From: Armigeres subalbatus
Taxonomy: Eukaryota; Arthropoda; Insecta; Diptera; Culicidae
Reading direction: 5' to 3'
Length of the DNA stretch: 64,000 bases
NCBI RefSeq assembly: GCF_024139115.2
Contig: NC_085140.1
Span: forward strand, 339,140,966 to 339,204,965
The notes beneath the pieces were generated by a model. The model was not told where the DNA came from, ran no database searches, and worked only from the letters and a program-made list of their open reading frames with translations. Shown one piece after another: positions 31,801 through 43,210 of this stretch (position 1 is its first letter; each line of letters starts with the position of its first letter). The translations under genes were made by a program, and so were the position numbers.

Positions 31801-34800
31801 TCTCAAACATTTATGTTTATTTGTTTGCATATAAAATGCAACTTAAGAAACAACTGTAATCAAATCAGTAGTCAACCAACCACGATGGGAATTAAACCTC
31901 TACACTAAATGAATGTTTTTCACCTAATCTGATATTATTGTCCTTCATTGTATGCTTTTCCTTGCACTTTTAAATTTACCATGAGAGCAAAGTGTATTTT
32001 TCCGCGTTTTTATTGCATAAGTGCGTATTATCGAGGACATTTCAAACTTCTCTGAACATATCTGGTTGCGTGTACTACTTCAGGAAACAATTATAGCAAA
32101 GTTTGCAAAAGTTGGGCGAGGTATCAATTTGAAATTCAATTGCGTGCAATTACAATTCATTCCTATGCTCTTTCAAGCCGATAATGAGCACATATAGTAA
32201 ATGGGAAACGAAACCTGTCCAAGCTCATAACTGCAAGATAGTAAGCGAGCCTTTCTCCATCATTCATCCTTCGCTAAGTTTGATGATTGCCCCGCGGAAA
32301 AGGTGTGCTTTGATTTCACAAACTTTTGCCGCGGCCCAATACCTATTTGAAATTAAATCAGCTTCGAAGACTGTGTGAAAAACTGGAAAATCAATTTCCC
32401 TGTTATGCGAAATAATTAAATCAAGGAATGTTGATTGAACATAATAGGTTAGTCGAGTGGTCATTCTCGCTTATGCACTGATCTGCTGTGACCATGCGAT
32501 GACCATTAGTTGCGATAACCAATGATCGATGTCGAACTCGTGCAGCTTGTTATTAGGACGTGATGAATGATGTAACAGAGTGAGAAACTAAGCTCAAATT
32601 CAATCGCACTTCCGATACGGCGTGGAGCGATTCGTTGCCCTATGCGTCTAGATCGATCGTCGATATCACTTCGTGACAGGCACCAACAAGGCAGCACCAA
32701 CGGTGGGTGATGAATTGAGTGATCTATATCAAGTCAACCGCACAAAGTATAGGAGATAGCGGGAATCGAAACCGAAACGATTGGTCACGATGCAGTCAAT
32801 TGAGCGCCGATGGACGCAATTTCGCTTCATCGTTCAGATGATTTACGTCTGCGTGGTTCGATCGTGGAACTATGTTTCCAATAGCAGTTGATAACTACGA
32901 AGGGCGAACAAACGGAAGGAAAGCCAAGTGGTCAAGCTGTCAATCAGCTTACTCAATGGGACCAACTGCAGGGTGGCTTCACCAGGCTATGTTCATTGTG
33001 GGGCTTGCCCTTTGTAGTTAACCAAGGACCGACCGGAGAGATTGATAACTATACCTACCTGTACGTCGTTGAGGGCCGAACCACTTGCACTGATTGAATA
33101 ATTCAGGCGGAAAGAGCGCTTGAAATTGCATGGCGATTTAATAATAGCTTGATCCAATCGTTTGGAGCAGATGAAGGTAGAAGTTAACAAGCGAAAGTCC
33201 ATAATCTGGCGTATATTTTGCAGATGAATTATCGTTATTATTCTCCCGCATAAATCAAAAAGAGTCGCAAGAGCGCACTGCTGGCTGATGGCGTGGAATA
33301 ACTTATATGTCGTGTGGAGCGATGCGATGAGATGCGCTGCCAAACAGGGAAGGTAGACTGGGAGCAAGGAGGAGGTGTCTTTTCTTCTCTTCCCTCTGAC
33401 AGTAAGATGCTGCTTCAACGAGGAAAATAAATAAAGCAATTAGCAACGTCTGGGTATGCGGAAATGGCATTTTGAAGGGCTCTACATCTATATAATGCGT
33501 TTTTTGTGACCTTTCTCTCCATTGGATGCCTATTGATTTCAAGAAAATGAATTGATTTCTTAGGATTTGAGTTATTGCACTATATACTAATGATCGCATT
33601 TTGACTTTTCCACAACTGTTTGTACAACACCTGCATAATCATTTTTTGTTGATTTTGTCGTGAGGTCAACTAAATGTTTCGTTAAATCTGAAGGCCAATA
33701 ATAAGCTAAAATGTACCGCGTAGAAAGCAACCCCAGTGTGAAATTAACTTTCATGCACATCCAATTAAACTTGCTTTTATTATAAAAATGAACTAGGCTA
33801 GCTTATACAATTTTTCTATTTTCTTTTAAATTTTTAAAGCTTATTTATTGTATTCCCAGTTTCTGATTTCAATGCCTATGAATTTCCAATATTTGTTGGT
33901 GCATGCAAGGTTTTCCGTATTTGGAGCTGTATTCTAGGATTGTGAATGACTATAAAAATTAACATACAATAGATCGTCAAATGGTCGTTTGGAATAGCAC
34001 TTAAATGCAATATAACTATGCGAGTCACACTTACATTGATTGGTTCCAAACCCTTATATTTTTCCGATTCCCTTGATAGATTCTAAATTATTCACTGCTT
34101 ATCTATGCATTAAGATGAAAATGACCTGAATCCAAAACAATAGATTCATTGTTTTCACAATGTAATAACTATAGCTAAGGAAATTATTAATCCTATTATT
34201 ACAGCATCACACCTTTTTGTCCTGATTGGTGGCTATTAGGCGATTTATGACCAGATTGACAAAACACCAGAATGTCATTATAATATGAGAACGGTCGCCA
34301 TTCTCCATAGTGGCATTCCATGTCCACAACCAATTATCATTCATTCACGACATGATCATTAGCGATAACAATCAAAACCCAGATCCACCCTGATTTCCAT
34401 CAATTCACTAACCAAACAATCGCCGCCATAGAGCAGATCGCCATCAATTCCGACCGTCTGTCTGTCTGGGCCGGTTGTTGAGCGAAAAGTGCGAACTGCA
34501 CCTGCCTCCCATAAACCAATATCAAGTGGATATCGATTGACGGGTGATTTATGAAGGTCACGCCATAAAAATAGCTTAGATTTCGTGTTCTATGATTGGA
34601 CACATCGCCTTTGGCTGGGTATTCGATCGAGGGAATGATTCCGCCGTCTAACTGTTCGGTTTATGCATAACCGGCGCGGCGGCAAGTGGACCACGCCGTA
34701 GCGCGGCTATATCGCAAACCTTCCCGCAAATGAACGTAATACAGACTGATGGTAACAAAAACCAAACCAGTTGGACGTATGTTTTGCAAATAGTCAGCTA

Positions 34801-35200
34801 TGCTAAGCGAGGAGGGGGTTCAATAGATATGGATACTAGTTTGGATTTCGAATGAAAGTATTAGATTCTACAAACTTTGAACTGCCACATAAAGATGTAT
34901 GTCCGAAAAATTCAACCTTGAAGATCATTTTCCAATTTGCAAAACTCAGTTAATAAAATTTCAAAAGTAGGTACATTTATATTTATATGGGCTTGAGCAA
35001 GGGTTTGAGTGACCACTTGTAGTTGCGTCTGAGGGATTTCGCACCAACTCGTATATGGGCTGCCAGCACCCTCTCAGATTTCAATGAAACTTTCTGGACT
35101 TGTAAACTTTGTCACAAAAAGCCACTATGCAATTAGTTTTTCCAAAATTGACCTATTTTTTAAAGGACCAAAGTTTTATTTAACTTTTTTTTAACTGAAT
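31801..35200. other. Repeat-poor stretch; no gene recognised
   Basis: No transposon, tandem repeat or coding signature is visible. The stretches at 32440-33120 and 34180-34760 have balanced base composition and scattered short motifs (CACCTG, TTTATG, CAATTA, ATCGATTG) but nothing diagnostic. Frames at 32993-33439 and 33303-33599 (minus) carry no known domain. This is one of the better candidates for single-copy host intergenic or intronic sequence. Confidence 0.4.
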
Positions 35201-35429
35201 ATACTAATCAAAAACCCAGATTAATCCACCTAGCGGTGATGGTGCCTTTCTCATTCGTTCAAAAGGTTTGGAAAAATCTAAAATAACACCAATATGTGGA
35301 TTGGTCTTATTTTTCATATTTGTTTATATGCATAAAAAAATTCTCGCCAAACGCAATTTGTTGCAAACAAATCGGATGAGCATAAGAGCAAAAAATGGCA
35401 TTTTATTTTGTAGTTTTAAATTAGTATTT

Positions 35430-36220
35430 TCGCCATAACTTTTGACCCAATTGTACGATCCGGCCAAGTTTCTATAGGAAACAATGGGACAAGATTCTGC
35501 GTCGAATGCAATCTGTTGCGAGCGACCTGAGAAGCACACATATTGCACATCAATCACAGTAATTTATATATGACCGGATTCAGTCACAACATGGTTACTG
35601 CAACCAGATTTGTTGAACTTGTGTTGTTTGGGGAATAGATAAAGTCTAAGTGCTAAAAAAGTGAGCTAGACTTTTTTGAACTCTTTTTCACAATAAATAG
35701 TAATTTGACCATAACTTCTAAGCCCATAGTCCGATCTGGCCAATTTTCAATAGGAAACAATGGGACATTCTGCGTTGAATGCAATTTAATGCCGGAAATT
35801 CGAGTGAGGAAAAGTGCCTGAAAAATGAGTGACATTTTTTTAGCGATTTTTCCATAAAACCCAGATTAATCCACGTAGCGTTGGTGGTGCCTTTCTCGGG
35901 CATAATAAAAATAGTATTTTGGCCATTGCTCTTCAGCCCATAGTCCGATCTGGCCAATTTTCAATAGGAAACAATGGTAGAGTATTCTGCGTCGATGCAA
36001 CTTGTTACGAGTAAATCGGTTAATGATAAGTGTCTGAAAAATAAGTGACAATTTTTACTCATTTTTCCTATAAAAAAGTGGTATTTTGGCCTTAACTTCC
36101 TAGCCCATAGTCCGATCTGACCAATTTTCAATAGGAAACAATGGTAAAATATCCTGCGTCCAATGCAACTTATTGCGAGTAAATCGGTTAAGGATAAGTA
36201 CCTGAAAAAATGAGTAAAAT
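35430..36220. repeat. Subterminal tandem repeat, four diverged units
   Basis: The phrase GTCCGATCTGGCCAATTTTC-AATAGGAAACAATGG (split here) begins related units near 35440, 35715, 35935 and 36105. Each is followed by a CTGCGT(C/T)GAATGCAA element and a CTGAAAAATGAGT-type end. Units are about 170-275 bp. CCCAGATTAATCCAC(C/G)TAGCG occurs twice (35215, 35862). Confidence 0.85.
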
Positions 36221-36237
36221 TTTGTTTGGGTGGGTGC

Positions 36238-36300
36238 GCACAGACACACACACACACACACATGCACACACACACATGCACACACACACATACACACAGA
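36238..36300. repeat. (CA)n microsatellite with ACAT interruptions
   Basis: CA repeats with ATGCACAC and ATACACAC variants, directly before R1/Waldo-like copy A. This is the insertion target. Confidence 0.95.
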
Positions 36301-36709
36301 CGTACTCGGATGGGCGAGATGATACTTGAGCTGAAGCGGGGCGTCTCGCAAAAGGGCGCCGCCTACAAGAAGTTGGCGGAGGAGGTCCTAGGCGAGACGG
36401 TCAAGGTGAGGGCACTCACGACGGAGGTGAATCTAAGGGTTAAAGACCTGGACGAGATCACTGAAGTCGAAGAGTTCGTCACGGCACTGCGGCGACAGTG
36501 TGAAATGGAGACGCCCACCGCAGCCGTTCGGCTACGGAAAGGTCCGGTAGGGACGCAGGTAGCATTGGTTCGGCTATCTGCAGCGGACGCCTCCAAGGTT
36601 CTGGAATGTAGTTCTGCCTCCCTCGGTGATCCCTAACCCCGCACTTCCTGGTCAACCCAGGATGTCTGTTGAGCAGATTCCCCCTCCATTGTTTAGGAAG
36701 AAAAAAAAA
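36301..36709 (+). mobile_element. R1/Waldo-like LINE copy A, internally deleted
   Basis: The copy starts directly after a (CA)n tract, carries the N-terminal part of a gag, then jumps at about 36608 to a 3' UTR ending in GTTTAGGAAG and a run of nine or so A residues. The 3' UTR (CCCTAACCC(C/A)GCACTTCCTGG ... GATTCCCCCTCCATTG) is nearly identical to that of copy B. CA repeat follows the tail. R1-clade Waldo elements of insects are known to insert in ACAY repeats, which this matches. Confidence 0.8.
36307..36606 (+). pseudogene. R1-type gag fragment (copy A)
   Basis: One open frame of about 100 codons from MGEMILELKRGVSQKG through YKKLAEEVLGETVKVRALT, LDEITEVEEFVTALRRQCE and AAVRLRKGPVGTQVALVRLS to ADASKVLE. 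This resembles the region just before the zinc knuckles in R1-clade ORF1 proteins, which bind element RNA. The true N-terminus is missing and the frame ends at the deletion junction, so no zinc knuckles follow in this copy. Copy B carries the complementary downstream part. Confidence 0.8.
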
Positions 36710-36731
36710 CACATACACACACACATACACA

Positions 36732-36776
<45 letters not shown>

Positions 36777-36818
36777 ACACACACACACACACATACACAC
36801 ACACACAGACATCACCTC
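36710..36818. repeat. (CA)n/(TACA)n tract plus ACAGACATCACCT between the two copies
   Basis: After the poly(A) of copy A comes about 95 bp of CA/TACA repeat, then ACAGACATCACCT. The same 13 bases follow the poly(A) of copy B at 38006, so this segment is a duplicated piece of the target locus. Confidence 0.9.
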
Positions 36819-36819
36819 C

Positions 36820-37050
36820 CTGGTATGCCCTGTGCGCATATACGAGCAACCCGAAGTTTGCTTCAAGTGCCTGGAACCGGGGCACAAGCAATGGGACTGC
36901 AAAGGCCCTGACAGAAGCAATCTCTGCCGACGCTGCAGATTGGAGGGACATAAGGCACAATGCTGCACGAACCCTCCCAATTGTTTGATTTGTTCCAGCA
37001 AAGCTGTGAACAGCAAGCACCCCATGGGGGCTCGATGTGCCAACGTTTAA
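36820..37050 (+). pseudogene. R1-type gag zinc-knuckle domain (copy B)
   Basis: The frame reads VRIYEQPEVCFKCLEPGHK, giving a C-x2-C-x4-H-x4-C knuckle (CFKC...H...C), then CRRCRLEGHKAQCC as a second, and CLICSS...HPMGARC as a third, ending at a TAA near 37050. Three CCHC knuckles before the ORF1 stop are standard for R1-clade elements; they bind nucleic acid. The frame begins at the 5' truncation point without its own start. Confidence 0.9.
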
Positions 37051-37052
37051 GC

Positions 37053-37530
37053 GTGCTGCAAAATCAAAGTGCAGGTAAAGCAGCTGGCTTGCTCGGCTTC
37101 GCCCGAGTGTTTGGTGTGCGCAGGTTTAGAGGAAACGGCGGAACACGTGTTGTTCGTGTGCTCACGTTTTCGCGCAATGCGTGACCACATGCTTGCCACA
37201 TGTAGTCTGGACACTACCCCGGACAACCTAGTTCGGAGGATGTGTAAAGACGAAGTTGGCTGGAACGCCGTTTTATCGGCTATCGCCCAAATCGTCTCGG
37301 AGCTACACAGAAGGTGGCGCGTGGACTCAAGGATGGCTAGTTCAGGCGCAAATAAGAGGTGGTCCAAGGGATCGGAGTCGGCTTCATGGGTCATACCGGT
37401 GGTCATGCTCTGTGGTCGAACTCGATCCTTTTATCGAACAAGTGGCCGCGCGAAGAACAACATGGTATCGTCGCTTTCGCGGCGTCGGTCAACCGGGCGG
37501 GTTGACTCGTCAAGGCTGGGGCAGGCGTAG
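37053..37530 (+). pseudogene. R1-type ORF2 C-terminal zinc-finger region (copy B)
   Basis: Just after the gag stop the sequence becomes the end of ORF2: ASPECLVCAGLEETAEHVLF-VCSRF (split here), a C-x2-C...H-x4-C finger typical of the R1 ORF2 C-terminus, then MLATCSLDTTPDNLVRRM and AIAQIVSELHRRWRVDSR. About 4 kb coding for endonuclease and RT is missing between gag and this point, so the copy arose by internal deletion or template jumping. The frame stops at about 37530, followed by a 3' UTR of about 460 bp. Confidence 0.85.
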
Positions 37531-38005
37531 GCCTCGCGTCGGCAAGTCCCTCTGTGTGCTGGCGAATAGGCCCTATCGCAGAAAGGTCAATTTGGGGTGC
37601 ACGCGGCATCATCATTCTTGATACCAGTCGTGCAGAGGGAAGCAGGCGCGAAGTCGACCCTGCCCACCTTCCGAGGACATAGGGCGTGGTAAGGCCACCT
37701 GGAAAGCCGGCAATGCGCTGGCACGATACCATGGTGTTCTTCTAAAAAAGCGAGTCACGATGTTCGATGCTGCAAGGACACGCAGCTAACCTCGAGGGTG
37801 CGTCATGCACTGGCTCCCCTTTGAAGCATTACTTTCTGGTTGTACCGAAGGGACGATGGGCTTGGCGGCAATGGAAACGGTTTAGCTGGTCGGGGATGCA
37901 GCCCTGCCTCCCTCATTGGAGGTGGCCCCTAACCCAGCACTTCCTGGTCAACCCAGGATGTCTGTTGAGCAGATTCCCCCTCCATTGTTTAGGAAGAAAA
38001 AAAAA

Positions 38006-38145
38006 CACAGACATCACCTCAATTCGTCGAACTGAGTCGATTGGTATATAACACTATGGGTCTCCGGGCCTTCTATAAAAAGTTTGTTTTTGGAGCGATC
38101 ATATAGCCTTTACCGTATACTTAGTATACGAGAAAGGCAAAAATG
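38006..38145. repeat. Right end of the CA-containing host repeat, shared with 28585-28735
   Basis: ACAGACATCACCTCAATTCG, GGTATATAACACTATGGGTC, TTGTTTTTGGAGCGATCATA and CGAGAAAGGCAAAAAT. GAGAAAGGCA is the reverse of TGCCTTTCTC at 35252 and 35890, so 35.2-38.1 kb was probably one repeat element with the LINEs inserted in its CA tract. Confidence 0.7.
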
Positions 38146-38289
38146 ACGCATCCTACTAAAAAGTGTTGTATGTGTGACTATCGCAAAATCAATCAGGTTT
38201 TTGAATAAAAATATTGGAAAAATTCCAAATTGAGTAATACACTGAAAAAAATCGATTTTTAAAATTAAAAGTCAGCTTGCAAAAAAAAC

Positions 38290-39640
38290 AACTTTTTTCA
38301 TTTGGACGAAATTTTGTCTCAAGAAAAGTGCTAGTGTGCCGTTGGCGGAGTCGACGCGGACCCGCGCTTTGAGAGAACTAAAAGAACTCGAAGAGTGGAA
38401 CCGACTGAAGGAACTTGAAGAGGAGACCCAGCGAAGGATGTTGAAACTAGAGTGGAAGAGAATTGCTCGCCGGAAGAACATGTTGGAGAATAAATCAGCA
38501 CTGAAGAAGATCATTGATCTGAATGGATTTCGTGCTCGACAATTACAAATTTCCGGAATTAAGGGATACTGCGAAGGCTAATGTGGAAGAAAGTGCAAGA
38601 GGTGTGGTTCTACCAATGCCGAGAACCAAGAAGCTCTCGTAGGCAAGGCGTTGAACGCAGTATGAAGTCGCCTTCTTCTACATGGAAATGTACCTTTGAT
38701 CATTGAGAAGCTATGGAAGAGATTCGGGAATTCAGAGATTCTATCAACAAGATTGGCTAACGTGATCCAGGAATTGGAAGGACCTAACGCTGATAGCGTC
38801 GGTGGTAGTGTTTAGGAGTGCCGTTAAAGAATTCACTCAGCATCACAAAGCTGCGGGATTGGCTGATCAACATAAAAATCCTATTCTGATGCAGAGCTCG
38901 ACCCAAAAGTTACCTTCGTAGTACGCCATGGAGTGGGCAGAGTACAAACGACGCGCGTAGTCAGTTGATTTGGAAACCTTCGGGGGCTTTATGGAAGGTC
39001 TTGTGAAAAAGGCACTTGCAGCTACCTTTGAAATTCCGGAGGTACAAGAAAATACCGAGAAAAACGATAAGCCGAAACTAAAAACATTCGTCTAAGCAAC
39101 AAACGGATTACATATTTGGTTGAAAGGTCAGCCATGTTCGGCAGATGCGGTGAGGAAACCGGAGCAATCGTCTCAACCACGTTATCAGGAGGTAGAATGC
39201 TCTGTGCGCCAAAAATGAGGGCATTTCTGACGAAGCTGTCCGGAGTTCGCGCAGCAAAGTTTCGATGAACGGTGAAAGACGGTAGAGCGGCTGGATCTGT
39301 TTCTGTATTTCATGTACGATCACAAGGAGCGGGCATGTCGTATAAGAAAGCGCTGTACGGTAGAAGGTTGCCCAGAATTTCACAATTATTTGCTGCACAA
39401 TGCATCTGGGTCACATTGTAGAACGCTGGAGGTTCAATGCCACAGTCATCGTCAACTGAATCTTCCGAATTCTTCCGTGTTCTTTCGAATGGCTCCAGTG
39501 AAATGTTGATTCCCTTGCTTTGGTCAACTATCAGCTGTAACCTTGGTGAGCAGGAATCTGGCGAAATCGTTGCGAGCAGATGGACCGATACACCACTGGA
39601 AATGTATTGGACGAACGGAATTGGGCAGAAGAAGTAACAA
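38290..39640 (+). pseudogene. BEL/Pao LTR-retrotransposon gag and protease remnant
   Basis: A coiled-coil start (ALRELKELEEWNRLKELEEE, 38364 on) is followed by LIIEKLWKRFGNSEILSTRL and QHKNPILMQSSTQKLPS, then AMEWAEYKRRA, the usual capsid layout of BEL/Pao gag. A cysteine-histidine region follows (MYDHKERACRIRKRCTVEGC, then HNYLLHNA), and PLEMYWTNGIGQ near 39590 matches the end of the BEL protease. Gag would package element RNA and protease would mature it. Frameshifts near 38815 and 39400 and stops near 38919, 38958 and 39090 abolish function. No LTR, RT, RNase H or integrase is found nearby. Confidence 0.8.
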
Positions 39641-40545
39641 TCGAAGATTGTGAGAGAAGTTACTTATTTATTTCAATACATATCATATGAATATAATATG
39701 TCCTCATGGAAGTTCCACTGGCTTGAATCAACACCTCGAAAACATGTTTCACAAATCTTGGATGTAGTAGCAAATATAAACATATCCAGGTCCACGGTCA
39801 TTGTAGATTCCACCACACCCTTGAATTAATTTTCTTCCAACACCTGGCAAAGTCCTTACAAGTGTTTTGTTGTTTTGATTATTATATCGTCATCATTGAA
39901 GTATGAGTTCCATTTCCGCCCGACTTGAACAACATGGTTAGATATGACCGCGATTCAAGATAAATTTCATATTTTTTTTCATGCCCTTAAATTATGCAGA
40001 GAAAAGTGTTCCTGGTTATAAAACCAATACGATACACCAATTTTCGAATAACAATTGAGGTCTTATCGAATATCTTCACCACACAGTCGAAGTCTTGTCG
40101 AATATCTTCGTTTTCACACAAAAGCTGATCTGTTTGTGTCTGATTTGCTTCAGTGATTTTACATTCATTGATTATTATTTTTTTAACTAGAGTTATAATC
40201 TAATTAGTATTGATATTTTACTATGTCAAAAATATAAGTATTAACCCTCTCTTGAATCGCTGGTGACGGCATCGTTGCGAATGAATTTTCTGCAGCGAAC
40301 ACATCCGACGACCGCAACTAATCCTGAAGGTTTACAGCTGCAACCGCTGACAACGTCATCGTTGCGTTGCGTATCATTTCCTGCAGGCATGTTTGCTCTG
40401 CGTACGTAGATGCCGTGGGACTTTCTGGTAAACAAAATTTTGAATAGATCAAATCAAGTAACTCATACTGAACGCACGTATGAAAACAGCGGCACTGTAC
40501 TTTATTATCAGACTAAGGCCAGAGTGTACAGTGCATAAAAGTCTT
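39641..40545. other. No gene recognised
   Basis: A near-duplicate phrase (TCTTATCGAATATCTTC / TCTTGTCGAATATCTTC) lies near 40062 and 40092. Otherwise no coding signature or repeat boundary is visible. Confidence 0.4.
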
Positions 40546-40546
40546 C

Positions 40547-41608
40547 TCAATTCAGCTCGGCCAGCCACGCAGTCTGCGGAGGGTCAGCAAATCGTCCTCT
40601 ACTTGATCGATCCACCTTGCTCGCTGTGCATCTCGCCTTCTTATTTCCGTCGGATCGTTGTCGAGAACCATATTCACCGAATTCCTGTCCGACATTTTGG
40701 CTACGCGCCCGGCTCACCACAGTCTTCCGATTTTCGCGGTGTGAACGATGGATAGTTCTCCCAACAGCTGCTGCAACTCGTGGTTCATTCGCCTCCTCCA
40801 CGCACCGTCCGCCATCTGCACCCAAGGCTTCCTGCATCTTCTCAAAGTTACGTGCCATAATATCTTTGTCGTCAGCGAAACCAAATAACTGGGTGGACTT
40901 CGTGAAATCGTACCACTCGTACGCAGACACGAAAGACCATCACCTTGCCGTAACCCTCTGCGCATTTCGAAGGAATGGAATGCCTTCGAAACTCGAATTA
41001 CGTACATCACCCAATTCATCATCCTCCCGGGCAGAAGCCATGAACAGAATAACAAAACATGATATGGACTTGATATAAGAGATAAATTTGCACCGAAATA
41101 TCATTTAAATATCAAGATATGCTATGGATAAGAACAAACTAATGGCACTTGATATCGATCACTTCTTACAAATAACATATCTTGATATCCTTATGATATT
41201 TCAGAGCAAAATATTGATATTGTCGTATGATCTTTTATATCTTATATCAATCATGTCCATATCTAATTTTGCTATCTTATCAACATATGATATTATTGAG
41301 CTATTTTCGTCTACTCGGGCTTGGTCAACCGTATCAGTTTATCTGGAAATTACTTTTTGTGCATTAGCTGCCATATCTGGTCCCGATCAATTGTATCATA
41401 TGCGGCTTTGAAGTCGATAAATAGATGTTGTGTGAGCGAGCACGTTGTATTCGCGGCATTTCTGCAACACCTGACGTACGGCGAACACCTGGTACGTGGT
41501 AGAGCGTTCACCCATAAATCCCGCCTGGTACTGCCGCACGAACCCTCTTGTAATTGGTGTTAGTCGGCGGCATAAAATTTGGAAAAGTACCTTGTAGGCG
41601 ACGCACAC
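40547..41608 (-). pseudogene. RTE-clade LINE reverse transcriptase remnant, interrupted by a MITE
   Basis: Minus-strand pieces in order: YKVLFQILCRRLTPITRGFV and QYQAGFMGERSTTYQVFAVR (about 41590-41460), RRGLRQGDGLSC (about 40960), LFGFADDKDIMAR (about 40890, the YADD-type box) and DGAWRRRMNHELQQLL (about 40810-40770), ending with RFADPPQTAWLAELN at 40547. Several frameshifts are needed to join these. The palm blocks before QGDGLSC are displaced by an AT-rich insertion at 41029-41300. The same family appears at 21.3 and 47.9 kb. No TSD was found. Confidence 0.8.
41029..41300. mobile_element. AT-rich MITE-like insertion within the RTE remnant
   Basis: The left part reads AACATGATATGGACTTGATA and the right part has the inverse, TATATCAATCATGTCCATAT. 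ATATC/GATAT motifs are dense throughout. The left 60 bp are also present at 31730-31800 in reverse, including CCCGGGCAGAAGCCATG. A TSD could not be fixed. Confidence 0.65.
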
Positions 41609-41839
41609 TGGGGCAGACCGCTGTATTCGATGGACAAAACCTCTAGTACTCTCTGTATACGTTCTAGAATTTTGGTGTGTTCAGCACACAATCGCGGGTG
41701 ATTCTAAGCTTCATTTTGATGAATTTTATTTTTATCTAGATAAGTTAAAACGTACCTAGATAGGTGTTATCTTTTGATAGAAACGAGATAGAGCAAAACT
41801 TTCTTCTACAAAGTGGTTTGTTTTGATATTTCGGACTTA

Positions 41840-42439
41840 TGCTCCATAGACACCTATGCTCTATAACCTTTGTAGATGGCGCTGTACGTTATTTCCTTGA
41901 AAACAGCGATAAAATGGTTTTCTTCCCATTTTTTCGCGTTAAACCTTTGGTAAAAGTTTGTTGAGGTATGCTTTCAAATAATGATAATAAAGCTGATCGA
42001 GAGGTGCTACAGAGGATTTTAAAAGCTTTATTAGTGGATTTCTTGAAATTAAGTTGAAAAAACACTGTTTAGAAAAATACGAATAACTTACAAATGGTCA
42101 GATGGCGGCTGCTGAAATTTTGTCTGAACATAGTTCAAACTTATATCTTTGATATCGGGAAGAAAGTGGAGACATGTGGAGCTTTTTGCCTGTGATTTTC
42201 CAAAATGTGGTATTAATATGCATTGAAAACGAACATATTTCAGAAATTCCGTATGAAACGGATGTACGATATCTCCGAACGCTGCAATATTCGATAGAAT
42301 CGTCCATTTCTGAAATTTTTTAGACACCTATGAGAATTAGACGCAAAAAAAGAGAAGAACACCATTTTATCGCTGTATTCAAGGAAATAACGTACAGCGC
42401 CATCTACAAAGGTTATATAGCATAGGTGTCTATGGAGCA
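41840..42439. mobile_element. MITE with terminal inverted repeats of about 86 bp, 600 bp
   Basis: TGCTCCATAGACACCTATGC opens at 41840, and its complement closes at 42439. The match extends about 86 bp through TTTGTAGATGGCGCTGTACG and CAGCGATAAAATGG with only a handful of mismatches. The interior has no coding motif; the minus-strand frames at 42088-42327 are not recognised. The flanks show no clear TSD. Confidence 0.88.
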
Positions 42440-42469
42440 GTCTTCACGAAAACATCCCGAGCGCGCGCT

Positions 42470-42680
42470 CTCCTTCAAGCTCGTGTTCGCCATCAACATT
42501 GAACATGGGTGCGAAAAATGAACGCGGCGCGGTTCAGCTCAGGCTCGAGCTCTAGTACAAAACTTGGGCTGTGTGTTCAGGCTGTGTGCTCATGCAGCAT
42601 GCTGCGTGCTCAGACTGTGTGATTAGGCTGCTGTAACTGAGGCTGTGAGCGTAGGTTTTGAACCTAACGTGAAGCTTTAC
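42470..42680. repeat. GC-rich stretch with short GGCTGTGTGYTCA repeats
   Basis: GGCTGTGTGTTCA, GGCTGTGTGCTCA and GACTGTGTGATTA follow one another, with GCATGCTGC palindromes between. A GAGCGCGCGCTC palindrome occurs at about 42460. Confidence 0.6.
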
Positions 42681-43210
42681 GATTATGCGGCAGTGCGGCA
42701 TGTTTCATATGCGGCATATATAGTTGAGGTTGAGGGCAAAAGACGATTCGGAGTTTGAAGATGAATACAAGATATAGTTTCAGCATTTGTAGATAAATAT
42801 GGCAGCATGGATTATTTTAAGATATAAAATAAAAACAATTTTTTATTGCAGTCTGTTAAACGATATGCAAGATTTCATTGCTTGAATTTTTTTCAAATCT
42901 GTGGATGTGACCTTGATAGAAATGAGTAGAAACATGCGCAAACCTAAATTTCATTATACAGAATATTGCGAATGTTTATTATTCATATCATGGATTTTAA
43001 TTTTTTTTTTCATGAAGGTTTATCAGAAGCATTTGGAAACTACCTTCTGAAAACTGGTCTATATGGAACCACTCTTCTCTCGGTTGTAAATCTTTTAGTA
43101 TGTGAAGAGCGTGTTACGTTTTGTTTATTAAAGATTGTAGAAAATATACCTAAGCTTGAAGCTAACTCACTTTCACATACAAAATAAGTGTATTAGAAAA
43201 GATACACATA

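Larger units (their letters stand above)
36819..38005 (+). mobile_element. R1/Waldo-like LINE copy B, internally deleted
   Basis: Starts within gag, fuses gag to the ORF2 C-terminus near 37050, and runs through the 3' UTR to a poly(A) tract at 37995-38005. Endonuclease and reverse transcriptase are entirely missing. It is in tandem with copy A and separated only by the CA target repeat. Confidence 0.85.

Noticed and set aside
35324..36351. Series of minus-strand frames with repeated NWPDRTMGL-type peptides
   Set aside because: Generated by the subterminal tandem repeat; the similarity between frames reflects DNA repeats.
36479..37043. Cys/Val-rich frames on the minus strand
   Set aside because: Translation of the (CA)n microsatellite in antisense.
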